NCBI RefSeq assembly: GCF_009469615.1
Contig: NZ_SSXX01000001.1
Location: 434,001-498,000, forward strand
Origin: Dechloromonas sp. H13
GTDB taxonomy: Bacteria; Pseudomonadota; Gammaproteobacteria; Burkholderiales; Rhodocyclaceae
Length of the DNA: 64,000 nt
Direction: 5' to 3'
Position 1 is the stretch's first letter. Each line of letters opens with the position of its first letter. Below are positions 56,894-64,000 of this stretch, in pieces. The position numbers and the translations under genes were made by a program. The notes beneath the pieces were generated by a model. That model ran no database searches, had not been told where the DNA came from, and was given only the letters and a program-made list of their open reading frames with translations.

Positions 56894-57505
56894 TCACGAC
56901 CTCGCCGGCTCGCCCCAGCGGTATTCCATCTGGCGCGCTGTCGCCTCGGCCAGATCGCGCCCGGCCAGCCGTTCGACGAGATGCAGGCTCATGTCGATGC
57001 CGGCCGAAATGCCGCCCGACGTCACGATGCGACCTTCGTCCACCCAGCTGACGTCGGCGACTGCCGTCACCGCCGGGAAGCGCCGGCGCAGGTCGGCCAT
57101 ATCCTCCCGGTGCGTCGTCGCCCGCCGGCTGTCGAGCAGCCCGGCCGCCGCCAGCAGGAAGGCGCCGGTACATACCGAGGCGGTGATCCGCGCCGTCGCG
57201 GCCGTCGCCGCAATCCAGCCGGACAGCGCCGGTTGCAGGAGTTCGGCATCGACCACGCCGCCCGGCACGATCAGCACGTCGATGGGCGCCGACTGCGCCA
57301 GCAGTGAATCCGGCTGCACCAGCAGGCCGGCCCGGGCACGAAGCGGCCGCAATTCGCGGGCGACGGTGCTGACGACGAAAGGTGCCGCCGCCTGCGGCTC
57401 GCCGCGCCGCGCCACCCGGCTGGCGGTGGTAAAGACCTCGTACGGCCCCGCGAAATCGAGCACCTCGACGTCGTCGAACAGGTAGATGGCCACGTGCAGG
57501 CTCAT
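56894..57505 (-). CDS. DJ-1/PfpI-family protein
   Basis: 203 residues from MSLHVAIYLFDDVEVLDFAGPYEVFTTASRVA. The nucleophile elbow is ITASVCTGAFLLAAAGLLD with the conserved Cys; GGVVDAEL and TSGGISAGIDMSLHLVERL complete the family pattern seen in isonitrile hydratases and in the N-terminal part of AraC-like regulators. No DNA-binding domain is attached. The ATG overlaps the stop of the PNPOx-like gene (ATGA), so the two are coupled. Confidence 0.82.
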   Translation of the reverse strand: MSLHVAIYLFDDVEVLDFAGPYEVFTTASRVARRGEPQAAAPFVVSTVARELRPLRARAGLLVQPDSLLAQSAPIDVLIVPGGVVDAELLQPALSGWIAATAATARITASVCTGAFLLAAAGLLDSRRATTHREDMADLRRRFPAVTAVADVSWVDEGRIVTSGGISAGIDMSLHLVERLAGRDLAEATARQMEYRWGEPARS

Positions 57506-58176
57506 GCCGTCCTCCTGGCCAGAAACGCCGGCGGCTGCGGCGCCGGGTACGGGCCGCAGTCGGGTTGCGGCAGCAGTGGCCCGGCCTGCAGGGTCAGCGG
57601 CATGACGCCCGCCCACGCCGGCCAGGCGAGGTCGTCCGGATTGTCCTCGACGCCGCCGCTGCGCACCTTGGCGGCCGCCTCGGCCAGCGGTAGCCGCAAC
57701 AGGCAGGTGCCGGCGAGTTCCGCCGGGCTCGGCGCCCGCACCAGCAGGCTGCGCCCGGGCGAGACATGGTCGACCAGCGCCGCGCAGGCGGCGCGGGCGG
57801 TGTCGGCATCGTCGACGGCGGCGAACTGCCCGTAGATGACCACCGAGCGAAAATTCATCGAATGGCGGAAGGCCGAGCGCGCCAGCACCAGGCCGTCGAC
57901 CAGTGCGACGCTGACCGCGCACTCGCCGGCCAGCAGCGCCGCGCACAGGCGGCCGTTGCGGGCGCCATGAATGTACAGGTGATCGGCGACGCGCCAGCAG
58001 ACGGTCGGCAGGCTGTGCACGCTGCCGCCCTCATGGAAGGCGACGTGGCAGACCAGCGCCGCGTCGAGGATGGCGTGGATCGTCGCCGCGTCGTAACGGC
58101 CGCGTTGCGGCTTGCGGCGGAGCGTGGCGCGCGCGCTGGGGGGCATGGTGGGCACGGCGGAAGGTCGATGGCTCAT
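57502..58176 (-). CDS. Pyridoxamine 5'-phosphate oxidase-family (FMN-binding split barrel) protein
   Basis: 224 residues from MSHRPSAVPTMPPSARATLRRKPQRGRYDAATIHAILDAALVCHVAF. HSLPTVCWRVADHLYIHGARNGRLCAAL and MNFRSVVIYGQFAAV show the split-barrel flavin fold of the NimA-like/YhbP group. GGAGA precedes the ATG; an upstream start (24 codons earlier) would overlap the operator. It diverges from the MocR regulator, which probably controls it. Confidence 0.82.
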   Translation of the reverse strand: MSHRPSAVPTMPPSARATLRRKPQRGRYDAATIHAILDAALVCHVAFHEGGSVHSLPTVCWRVADHLYIHGARNGRLCAALLAGECAVSVALVDGLVLARSAFRHSMNFRSVVIYGQFAAVDDADTARAACAALVDHVSPGRSLLVRAPSPAELAGTCLLRLPLAEAAAKVRSGGVEDNPDDLAWPAWAGVMPLTLQAGPLLPQPDCGPYPAPQPPAFLARRTA

Positions 58177-58213
58177 GGGGTCTCCGGTAGCAGGTGACGC
58201 CATCCTAACCGGA

Positions 58214-58239
58214 TTATGGCACCATGCATGGAACCATAA
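58214..58239. promoter_or_regulatory. Palindromic operator between the PNPOx-like gene and the MocR gene
   Basis: Two direct copies of ATGGNACCAT (58216-58225 and 58228-58237) are nested in a 26-bp inverted repeat whose arms begin TTATGG and end CCATAA, around the centre CCATGCATGG. The site lies 22-47 bases before the MocR start and about 40 bases before the divergent start. MocR proteins are known to bind paired direct repeats in such intergenic regions. Confidence 0.65.
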
Positions 58240-58261
58240 CCACAACAATCAATAGGTCCAC

Positions 58262-59698
58262 ATGCACCAGCTGTCGTTCCCGCTCGCACTGTCATTCGCA
58301 CCCGGCGGGGAATCACGCCAGGCCGCGCTGGTCCGCCAGCTCAAGGCGGCGATCCTGACCGGCCAGCTGGCGCCGGGCGACCGCCTGCCGGCCAGCCGTG
58401 CGCTGGCGGCGGCGCTGGGCATCGCCCGCAACACCGTGCTGCTGGCCTACCAGCGCCTGCAAGCGGAAGGCTTCATCGCCGGCGACCGGCGCGGCACCCG
58501 GGTCGCCGCACTGCCGCTGGCGGACGCGCGCCGGCCGGCCCCGGCACCAGTCGCCGGCATGCTGGCCAGCCGGGCCGGCCAGTTGCCGCGGCGCAGCGGC
58601 GACGCGCTGCTGCCCTTCGCGCCGGGCGTGCCGGACCTCAACGCCTTTCCCTGGCCGGCCTGGCGCCGCCAGCTGCAGCACGCCTGGGGCGAGGTCAGCG
58701 CCCGCCAGCTGGTGCACGCGCCGGCGGGCGGCGAGCCGGCGCTGCGCGCGGCGATCGCCCGCTTCCTGCGGCTGCGGCGCGGTGTCGACTGTTCCCCGGA
58801 GCAGGTCTTCGTCGTCGCCGGCGGCGCGCTCGCCCTCGACGCCTGCGCCCGCCTGCTGGCCGACCCCGGCGCCACCGCGTGGCTGGAAAACCCGGGCTAC
58901 CCCGCCGCCCGCAGCGCCTTCATCGCCGCCGGGCTCAAGGTCGTAGCGGTCCCCGTCGACCGCGACGGCATGGCCGCCGACGCCGAGCGCTGGCAAGTGC
59001 AGCCGCCGCGCCTGATCTTCCTGACCCCGGCCCACCAGTATCCCCTCGGCGCGGTGCTGTCGCTGGAACGTCGGCTCGATCTGCTGCAACGCGCCGCCCC
59101 CGGCCAGTGCTGGATCATCGAGGACGACTACGACAGCGAATTCGACCATGCCCGTCCCGGCCAGCGCCCCCTGCCGGCCCTGCAGGGGCTGGTGGCCGAC
59201 GCGCCGGTAATCTACATCGGCACCTTCAGCAAGCTGCTCTACCCCGGTCTGCGGGTCGCCTACATGGTCGTGCCGCGCTGGGCGGTCCGCCATTTCGGCG
59301 AGGCGCTCGAGGCCCTCTACCGAGCCGGCCAGGCCGTGGAGCAGCGCGCCCTCGCCCGCTTCTTCGACAGCGGCCGGCTGCTGCGCCACCTGCGCGCTAT
59401 GGGGCCGGTCTATCGCCGCCGGCAGGATGCCTTGCGCGCCGAACTGGAACGGCGTTTCGACGCATCGGCCATTCTCGGCGGACAGGCCGGGCTGCACCTG
59501 TGCCTCCGGCTGCCGGCCGAACTGCCCGACAAGGCGGTGGTGGAGCGCGCGGCGGCGCACGGTGTCGTCGCCCGCGCCCTGAGCGACTATGCCATCGACG
59601 CGGGCGACGGCGCGCACAACGGCCTGCTGCTCGGCTACGGCATGGCCGACGAGGCGCATATTCCGGCCCTCTTCCACCAACTGGCGGCGGCATTCTGA
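58262..59698 (+). CDS. MocR-family (GntR HTH plus aminotransferase-like) transcriptional regulator
   Basis: 478 residues. The winged helix at the N-terminus (about 20-85) reads QLKAAILTGQLAPGDRLPASRALAAALGIARNTVLLAYQRLQAEGFIAGDRRGTRVA. The fold-type I aminotransferase domain from about 110 to the end keeps the PLP lysine (IYIGTFSKLLYPGLRVAYM) and the IIEDDYDSEF aspartate. MocR proteins such as PdxR and GabR sense PLP or amino acids. Its target is probably the divergent PNPOx/DJ-1 pair, and perhaps itself. Confidence 0.9.
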   Translation: MHQLSFPLALSFAPGGESRQAALVRQLKAAILTGQLAPGDRLPASRALAAALGIARNTVLLAYQRLQAEGFIAGDRRGTRVAALPLADARRPAPAPVAGMLASRAGQLPRRSGDALLPFAPGVPDLNAFPWPAWRRQLQHAWGEVSARQLVHAPAGGEPALRAAIARFLRLRRGVDCSPEQVFVVAGGALALDACARLLADPGATAWLENPGYPAARSAFIAAGLKVVAVPVDRDGMAADAERWQVQPPRLIFLTPAHQYPLGAVLSLERRLDLLQRAAPGQCWIIEDDYDSEFDHARPGQRPLPALQGLVADAPVIYIGTFSKLLYPGLRVAYMVVPRWAVRHFGEALEALYRAGQAVEQRALARFFDSGRLLRHLRAMGPVYRRRQDALRAELERRFDASAILGGQAGLHLCLRLPAELPDKAVVERAAAHGVVARALSDYAIDAGDGAHNGLLLGYGMADEAHIPALFHQLAAAF

Positions 59699-59718
59699 AA
59701 TCCGGCAAAAATTTTCCG

Positions 59719-59748
59719 TTGACCGCAACCGGCCCAGGCCGACATACT
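59719..59748 (+). promoter_or_regulatory. Promoter of the chorismate mutase leader
   Basis: TTGACC (59719-59724) and CATACT (59743-59748) are spaced by 18 bases. They match the -35 consensus at five of six and the -10 at four of six. Transcription would start near 59755, two bases before the leader ATG. Confidence 0.5.
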
Positions 59749-59756
59749 CACTCGCC

Positions 59757-59855
59757 ATGACCACGTCACATTCCTTCCGCCCGCTGTCCAGCTCGTTCCG
59801 CCGCGTCCTGCGCGCGTGGTGGAACGCGCCATTGCTGCGGCCGGGAACCGATTAG
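59757..59855 (+). CDS. Leader peptide with tandem Trp codons (attenuator peptide)
   Basis: 32 residues: it begins MTTSHSFRPLSS and ends APLLRPGTD, with TGG TGG at codons 21-22 (59817-59822) in the context RAWWNA. Trp is rare in such a short Arg/Ser-rich peptide. There is no Shine-Dalgarno site and the predicted transcript begins about two bases before the ATG, so it may be translated leaderless. The stop (59853-59855) lies just beyond the segment that would form the antiterminator. This matches the layout of trp-type leaders. The downstream gene is a chorismate mutase, not trpE. Confidence 0.7.
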   Translation: MTTSHSFRPLSSSFRRVLRAWWNAPLLRPGTD

Positions 59856-59911
59856 TCGACCGAACTCCCGATTTTCCCGAAAGGCCGCGGACAAGAACCC
59901 GCGGCCTTTTT
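59835..59911 (+). promoter_or_regulatory. Attenuator: alternative antiterminator and terminator stems
   Basis: The terminator stem is 59880-59890 (AAAGGCCGCGG) with 59899-59909 (CCGCGGCCTTT), loop of eight, followed by TTG TTTT. The antiterminator is 59835-59842 (CTGCGGCC) with 59883-59890 (GGCCGCGG), eight pairs with one G-U. The two cannot coexist. A ribosome held at the Trp codons leaves 59835-59842 free; a ribosome at the stop codon covers it. Confidence 0.7.
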
Positions 59912-59937
59912 GTTTTCCACCCCCGAAAGGAGCAACG

Positions 59938-60255
59938 ATGAACGCCATGATTCCCTGTGCCTCGCTGGACGAGGTCCGCACCCATATCGACCGTCTGGAT
60001 CGCGAACTGGTCCGCCTGATCGCTGAACGCGGCGCCTGCGTGCACCAGGCCGCCGGCTTCAAGCGCTCGGCCGCCGAGGTGCCGGCCCCGCAACGCGTCG
60101 CGCAAGTGCTGGCGCGGGTCGATGCCCTGGCAGTCGAACTGGGCGCCGACCGCCGCGTCGTCGCCGCCACCTGGCAGGCGATGATCGCCGCCTTCATCGC
60201 CGCCGAGCAGGCCGCCCACGCCGCCCTGCATCCCCCCGCGCCACCTTCACCCTGA
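59938..60255 (+). CDS. Stand-alone chorismate mutase, AroQ fold (PchB-like)
   Basis: 105 residues, with GAAAGGAGC before the ATG. LDEVRTHIDRLDRELVRLIAERGACVHQAAGFKRS supplies the first helix with the Arg and Lys that bind chorismate; VPAPQRVAQVLARVDALAVELGADRRVVAATWQAMIAAFIAAEQ follows. This is the all-helical AroQ fold, in the subgroup that includes isochorismate pyruvate lyase PchB. The reaction is chorismate to prephenate, or a related pericyclic step. It lies behind the Trp-codon attenuator and 13 bases before the EamA gene. Confidence 0.82.
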   Translation: MNAMIPCASLDEVRTHIDRLDRELVRLIAERGACVHQAAGFKRSAAEVPAPQRVAQVLARVDALAVELGADRRVVAATWQAMIAAFIAAEQAAHAALHPPAPPSP

Positions 60256-60268
60256 TCCGGAGTCCCGC

Positions 60269-61165
60269 ATGTCCGTGCCCGCCGCCTACCTCGGTATCGT
60301 CCTCATCTGGTCCACCACGCCGCTCGCCATCCAGTGGAGCGCCCAGGACGCCGGTTTTTCCTTTGCCGTCCTCGCCCGCATGGCCATCGGCTTCGCCGTC
60401 GCCGGCCTGCTCGTCGCCGCCTGGCGCATCGGCCTGCCGCTGCACGCCCGCGCCCGCCGCGCCTACCTGCTGGGCGGGCTCAGCCTGTTCGGCGCCATGG
60501 CGCTGACCTACTGGGGCGCCCGCTTCATACACTCCGGCCTGGTTTCGGTTCTGTTCGGCCTGGCCCCCCTGATGACCAGCGCGCTGGCCCGCCTGTTGCG
60601 CATGGAAGGGCCCTTGCGCGCCCACCAGTGGGCCGGCATCCTGCTCGGCATCGCCGGCCTCGGCATCATTTTCCTGCACGGCCGCGCCTTCGCCAGCCCG
60701 CATGGGCTCGCCGGCCTGGCGGCAGTATTGATGGCCGTGCTCGTCTATTCCGGCGGGCTGGTCGGCCTCAAGCGCATCGGCGACGACAGTCCGCCGCTGG
60801 CCACGACGGTCGGCACACTGGGCGTTTCACTGCCGCTATTCGGCGCGCTGTGGTGGGTGGCGGACGGCAGCCAGCCGGCGCTGCCGGGGCTGCGTTCGGG
60901 CGCCGCCATCGTCTATCTGGGGGTGTTCGGCTCGGTCATCGGCTTCGCGATGTACTACTACGTGATCAAGCACCTCTCGGCATCGCGCATCGCGCTGATC
61001 ACGCTGATCACCCCGGTGATCGCCCTGCTGCTCGGCAATGCGCTGAACGGCGAGGCGGTCGGCCTGCGCCTGGCGGCGGGCACCGCATCCATTCTCGGCG
61101 GCCTGCTGCTGCACCAGGGACCGTTGCTGCTCCGCAGCCTGCGCGCCGCCGGGCGGGATGCCTAG
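60269..61165 (+). CDS. EamA/DMT-family transporter
   Basis: 298 residues with ten membrane helices in two EamA repeats (YLGIVLIWSTTPLAIQWSAQDAGFSFAVLARM and, in the second half, GLAAVLMAVLVYSGGLVGLKR through LLGNALNGEAVGLRLAAGT). GGAG sits before the ATG. DMT proteins export or import metabolites, and relatives such as YddG move aromatic compounds. Co-transcription with the chorismate mutase suggests an aromatic substrate, which is inference only. Confidence 0.85.
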   Translation: MSVPAAYLGIVLIWSTTPLAIQWSAQDAGFSFAVLARMAIGFAVAGLLVAAWRIGLPLHARARRAYLLGGLSLFGAMALTYWGARFIHSGLVSVLFGLAPLMTSALARLLRMEGPLRAHQWAGILLGIAGLGIIFLHGRAFASPHGLAGLAAVLMAVLVYSGGLVGLKRIGDDSPPLATTVGTLGVSLPLFGALWWVADGSQPALPGLRSGAAIVYLGVFGSVIGFAMYYYVIKHLSASRIALITLITPVIALLLGNALNGEAVGLRLAAGTASILGGLLLHQGPLLLRSLRAAGRDA

Positions 61166-61214
61166 GGGCAGCTCATGCCGTGTGCAACCCGCGGCGCGGA
61201 TTGCGTAAACGCAA

Positions 61215-61238
61215 AAAAGCCCGGCATGCCGGGCTTTT
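61215..61238. terminator. Bidirectional terminator between EamA and csp genes
   Basis: Perfect palindrome AAAAGCCCGGCA/TGCCGGGCTTTT with T-runs on both strands, between convergent genes. Confidence 0.85.
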
Positions 61239-61258
61239 CGTTCAGGTGCGGCGACGAC

Positions 61259-61465
61259 TCAGTCGATCTTGCAGATGTTCGCAGCCTGCTTGCCCTTCGG
61301 GCCGGTGACGACGTCGAAGGACACCTTCTGGTTCTCGGCCAGGGTCTTGAACCCGTTGCCCTGAATCGCGGAGAAGTGCGCGAAGAGATCTTCGCCGCCT
61401 TCCGACGGGGAGATGAAACCAAAACCCTTGGAGTCGTTGAACCACTTGACGGTACCAGTTGCCAT
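61259..61465 (-). CDS. Cold-shock-family protein (CspA-like)
   Basis: 68 residues: [34 protein letters not shown] with RNP1 (KGFGFI) and RNP2 (LFAHF) motifs, then the rest of the five-strand barrel. These proteins bind single-stranded RNA and act as RNA chaperones. The 155 bases upstream to the palindrome at 61621 hold no open frame and could be a long 5' untranslated leader; AAGGAAGC precedes the ATG. Confidence 0.95.
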   Translation of the reverse strand: MATGTVKWFNDSKGFGFISPSEGGEDLFAHFSAIQGNGFKTLAENQKVSFDVVTGPKGKQAANICKID

Positions 61466-61620
61466 TTATAGCTTCCTTGGAAAAAATTGAAAAAATTACG
61501 AGAGCCAAGACCGAGGAGCTGACAAACCGATTACGGTGCAGGAACAACACACTGCCTGGAAATCCCGAGTCACGGAGTATGGGCCACGACTCCGATAATG
61601 AAAAGTGTTTTTTGGTCATT

Positions 61621-61660
61621 TTTGCCCGTTTGCTGCGGTCGACCGCAGCAAACGGGCAAA
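61621..61660. repeat. 40-bp perfect palindrome containing the GTCGACCGCA element
   Basis: Positions 61621-61640 are the exact reverse complement of 61641-61660. The centre is CTGCGGTCGACCGCAG and the arms end in TTTGCCCG/CGGGCAAA. It lies eight bases after the murA stop on the minus strand. There is no T-run, so it is not an ordinary terminator. It is the most symmetric copy of the dispersed element. Confidence 0.85.
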
Positions 61661-61668
61661 TTTTCGGG

Positions 61669-63160
<1,492 letters not shown>

Positions 63161-63163
63161 GGT

Positions 63164-63916
63164 TCAGGCTCTCAGTTTCCAGCCCCGCCGCAGCAGGTTG
63201 AGCGTCAGCAGGGAGACGGCGGCGAAGCAGGCGACGACCACCGCCAGGCTGGCTTCGGGCGCCACGTCGGAGACGCCGAAGAAGCCGTAGCGGAAGCCGT
63301 CGATCATGTAAAAGACGGGATTGTAATGCGACACGCCCTGCCAGAATGCCGGCAGCGAATGAATCGAGTAGAAGACGCCGGACAGCATGGTCAGCGGCAT
63401 GATCAGGAAATTCTGGAAGGCGGCCAGCTGGTCGAACTTCTCGGACCAGAGGCCGGCAATCATGCCGAGCGCGCCGAGGATCGCCGCTCCCAGCACGGCG
63501 AAGGCCAGCACCCACAGCGGCGCCGCCATGCGCAGCTCGGCGAACCACAGCGTCGCCACCAGCACGCCGAGGCCGACCATCAGCCCGCGCGCCACCGAGG
63601 CCAGCACGTAGGCGGCGAAGAAGGCGCCGTAGGGAATCGGCGGCAGCAGCACGAAGACGATGGAGCCGGTGATCTTGGCCTGAATCAGGCTCGACGACGA
63701 GTTGGCGAAGGCGTTCTGCAGCACCTGCATCATGACCAGGCCGGGAATCAGAAAGCTGGTGTAGCGCACGCCATGCACCTGCACATGCTCGTCGAGCACA
63801 TGGCCGAAGATCAGCAGGTAGAGCAGCGCCGTCAGCACCGGCGCGCCGACGGTCTGGAAGGCGACCTTCCAGAAACGCAGCAATTCCTTGTAGAAGAGTG
63901 TCCAGAAGCCGATCAC
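63164..63916 (-). CDS. ABC-2 type transporter permease (YadH-like)
   Basis: 250 residues from a GTG that overlaps the stop of the ATPase gene (GTGA). Six helices; FWTLFYKELLRFWKVAFQTVGAPVLTALLYLLIFG at the start, then PGLVMMQVLQNAFANSSSSLIQAKITGSIVFVLLPPIPYGAFF and MLSGVFYSIHSLPAFWQ. The pair resembles YadGH-type exporters. It lies three bases before bolA and is part of the same run. Confidence 0.88.
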   Translation of the reverse strand: MIGFWTLFYKELLRFWKVAFQTVGAPVLTALLYLLIFGHVLDEHVQVHGVRYTSFLIPGLVMMQVLQNAFANSSSSLIQAKITGSIVFVLLPPIPYGAFFAAYVLASVARGLMVGLGVLVATLWFAELRMAAPLWVLAFAVLGAAILGALGMIAGLWSEKFDQLAAFQNFLIMPLTMLSGVFYSIHSLPAFWQGVSHYNPVFYMIDGFRYGFFGVSDVAPEASLAVVVACFAAVSLLTLNLLRRGWKLRA

Positions 63917-64000
63917 TGGTTCATCGTCCGGACGAAAACATCTTCCAGCGACCCGCCGGGGTGGGCAGCCATCAGGTTGGCCGTGGTGTCGAGGGCGATG
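63913..64000 (-). CDS. ABC transporter ATP-binding protein, C-terminal end only
   Basis: The minus-strand frame entering from the right edge reads IALDTTANLMAAHPGG and SLEDVFVRTMNQ before the stop. LEDVFxxxT is the usual end of ABC exporter ATPases. The Walker motifs lie outside the window. Coupled by GTGA to the permease. Confidence 0.7.
   Translation of the reverse strand, partial: IALDTTANLMAAHPGGSLEDVFVRTMNQ

Overview
The window looks like the chromosome of a facultatively respiring betaproteobacterium of the Rhodocyclales (Dechloromonas/Azonexus-like). That placement is an inference. It rests on a GC-rich background, a complete cbb3 oxidase cluster under FNR-type boxes, a his-hinT-tatABC supercluster that joins murA/bolA in the way typical of Betaproteobacteria, and a stand-alone DUF3149 protein beside ccoG/ccoH.

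Layout. 1-1.7 kb: partial STAS protein, Nudix hydrolase, TonB-family protein. 1.8-10.1 kb: one block for cbb3 cytochrome oxidase, with structural genes ccoNOQP, maturation genes ccoG and ccoH plus DUF3149, and assembly genes ccoI and ccoS, all on the minus strand. 10.2-18.9 kb: housekeeping and accessory genes (SDR, LuxR-type regulator, tRNA-Thr, murJ, PEBP, an orphan binding protein translationally coupled to a TolC-family protein with an extra C-terminal domain, CYTH-CHAD protein). 18.9-30.5 kb: a visibly AT-richer surface-glycan island (five glycosyltransferases, methyltransferase, flippase, sugar aminotransferase, acyltransferase, a membrane/TPR protein) that ends in a type IV pilin gene. 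30.7-34.8 kb: signalling genes (GAF-HD-GYP, class II cyclic-nucleotide phosphodiesterase-like protein, FHA protein, PP2C phosphatase). 34.9-47 kb: mostly metabolic and envelope genes (ornithine cyclodeaminase family, TerC, sucCD, MATE, paaK, fumarylacetoacetase-fold hydrolase, FimV-like, NIF3, DegS-like, class II amidotransferase). 47-56.9 kb: tatCBA, hinT and a his cluster whose usual continuity is broken by a chrA pair and by an inverted hisC. 56.9-61.5 kb: an apparent insertion between hisG and murA carrying a DJ-1 protein, a PNPOx-like protein, a MocR regulator, a chorismate mutase/EamA operon behind a Trp-codon leader, and a cold-shock gene. 61.6-64 kb: murA, bolA and an ABC exporter cut by the window end.

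Two observations stand out. (1) A 32-residue leader peptide with adjacent Trp codons (59757-59855) is followed by mutually exclusive antiterminator and terminator stems in front of a free-standing chorismate mutase gene and an EamA transporter gene. The geometry fits ribosome-mediated attenuation, and there is no room for a ribosome binding site, so the leader may be translated leaderless. (2) A dispersed element with core GTCGACCGCA occurs 12 times, six times in intergenic DNA. The intergenic copies sit at the edges of modules that interrupt expected synteny: both ends of the glycan island, both ends of the chrA pair, and the murA side of the hisG-murA insertion, where it is a 40-bp perfect palindrome.

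No IS element, integrase, CRISPR array or rRNA was seen.
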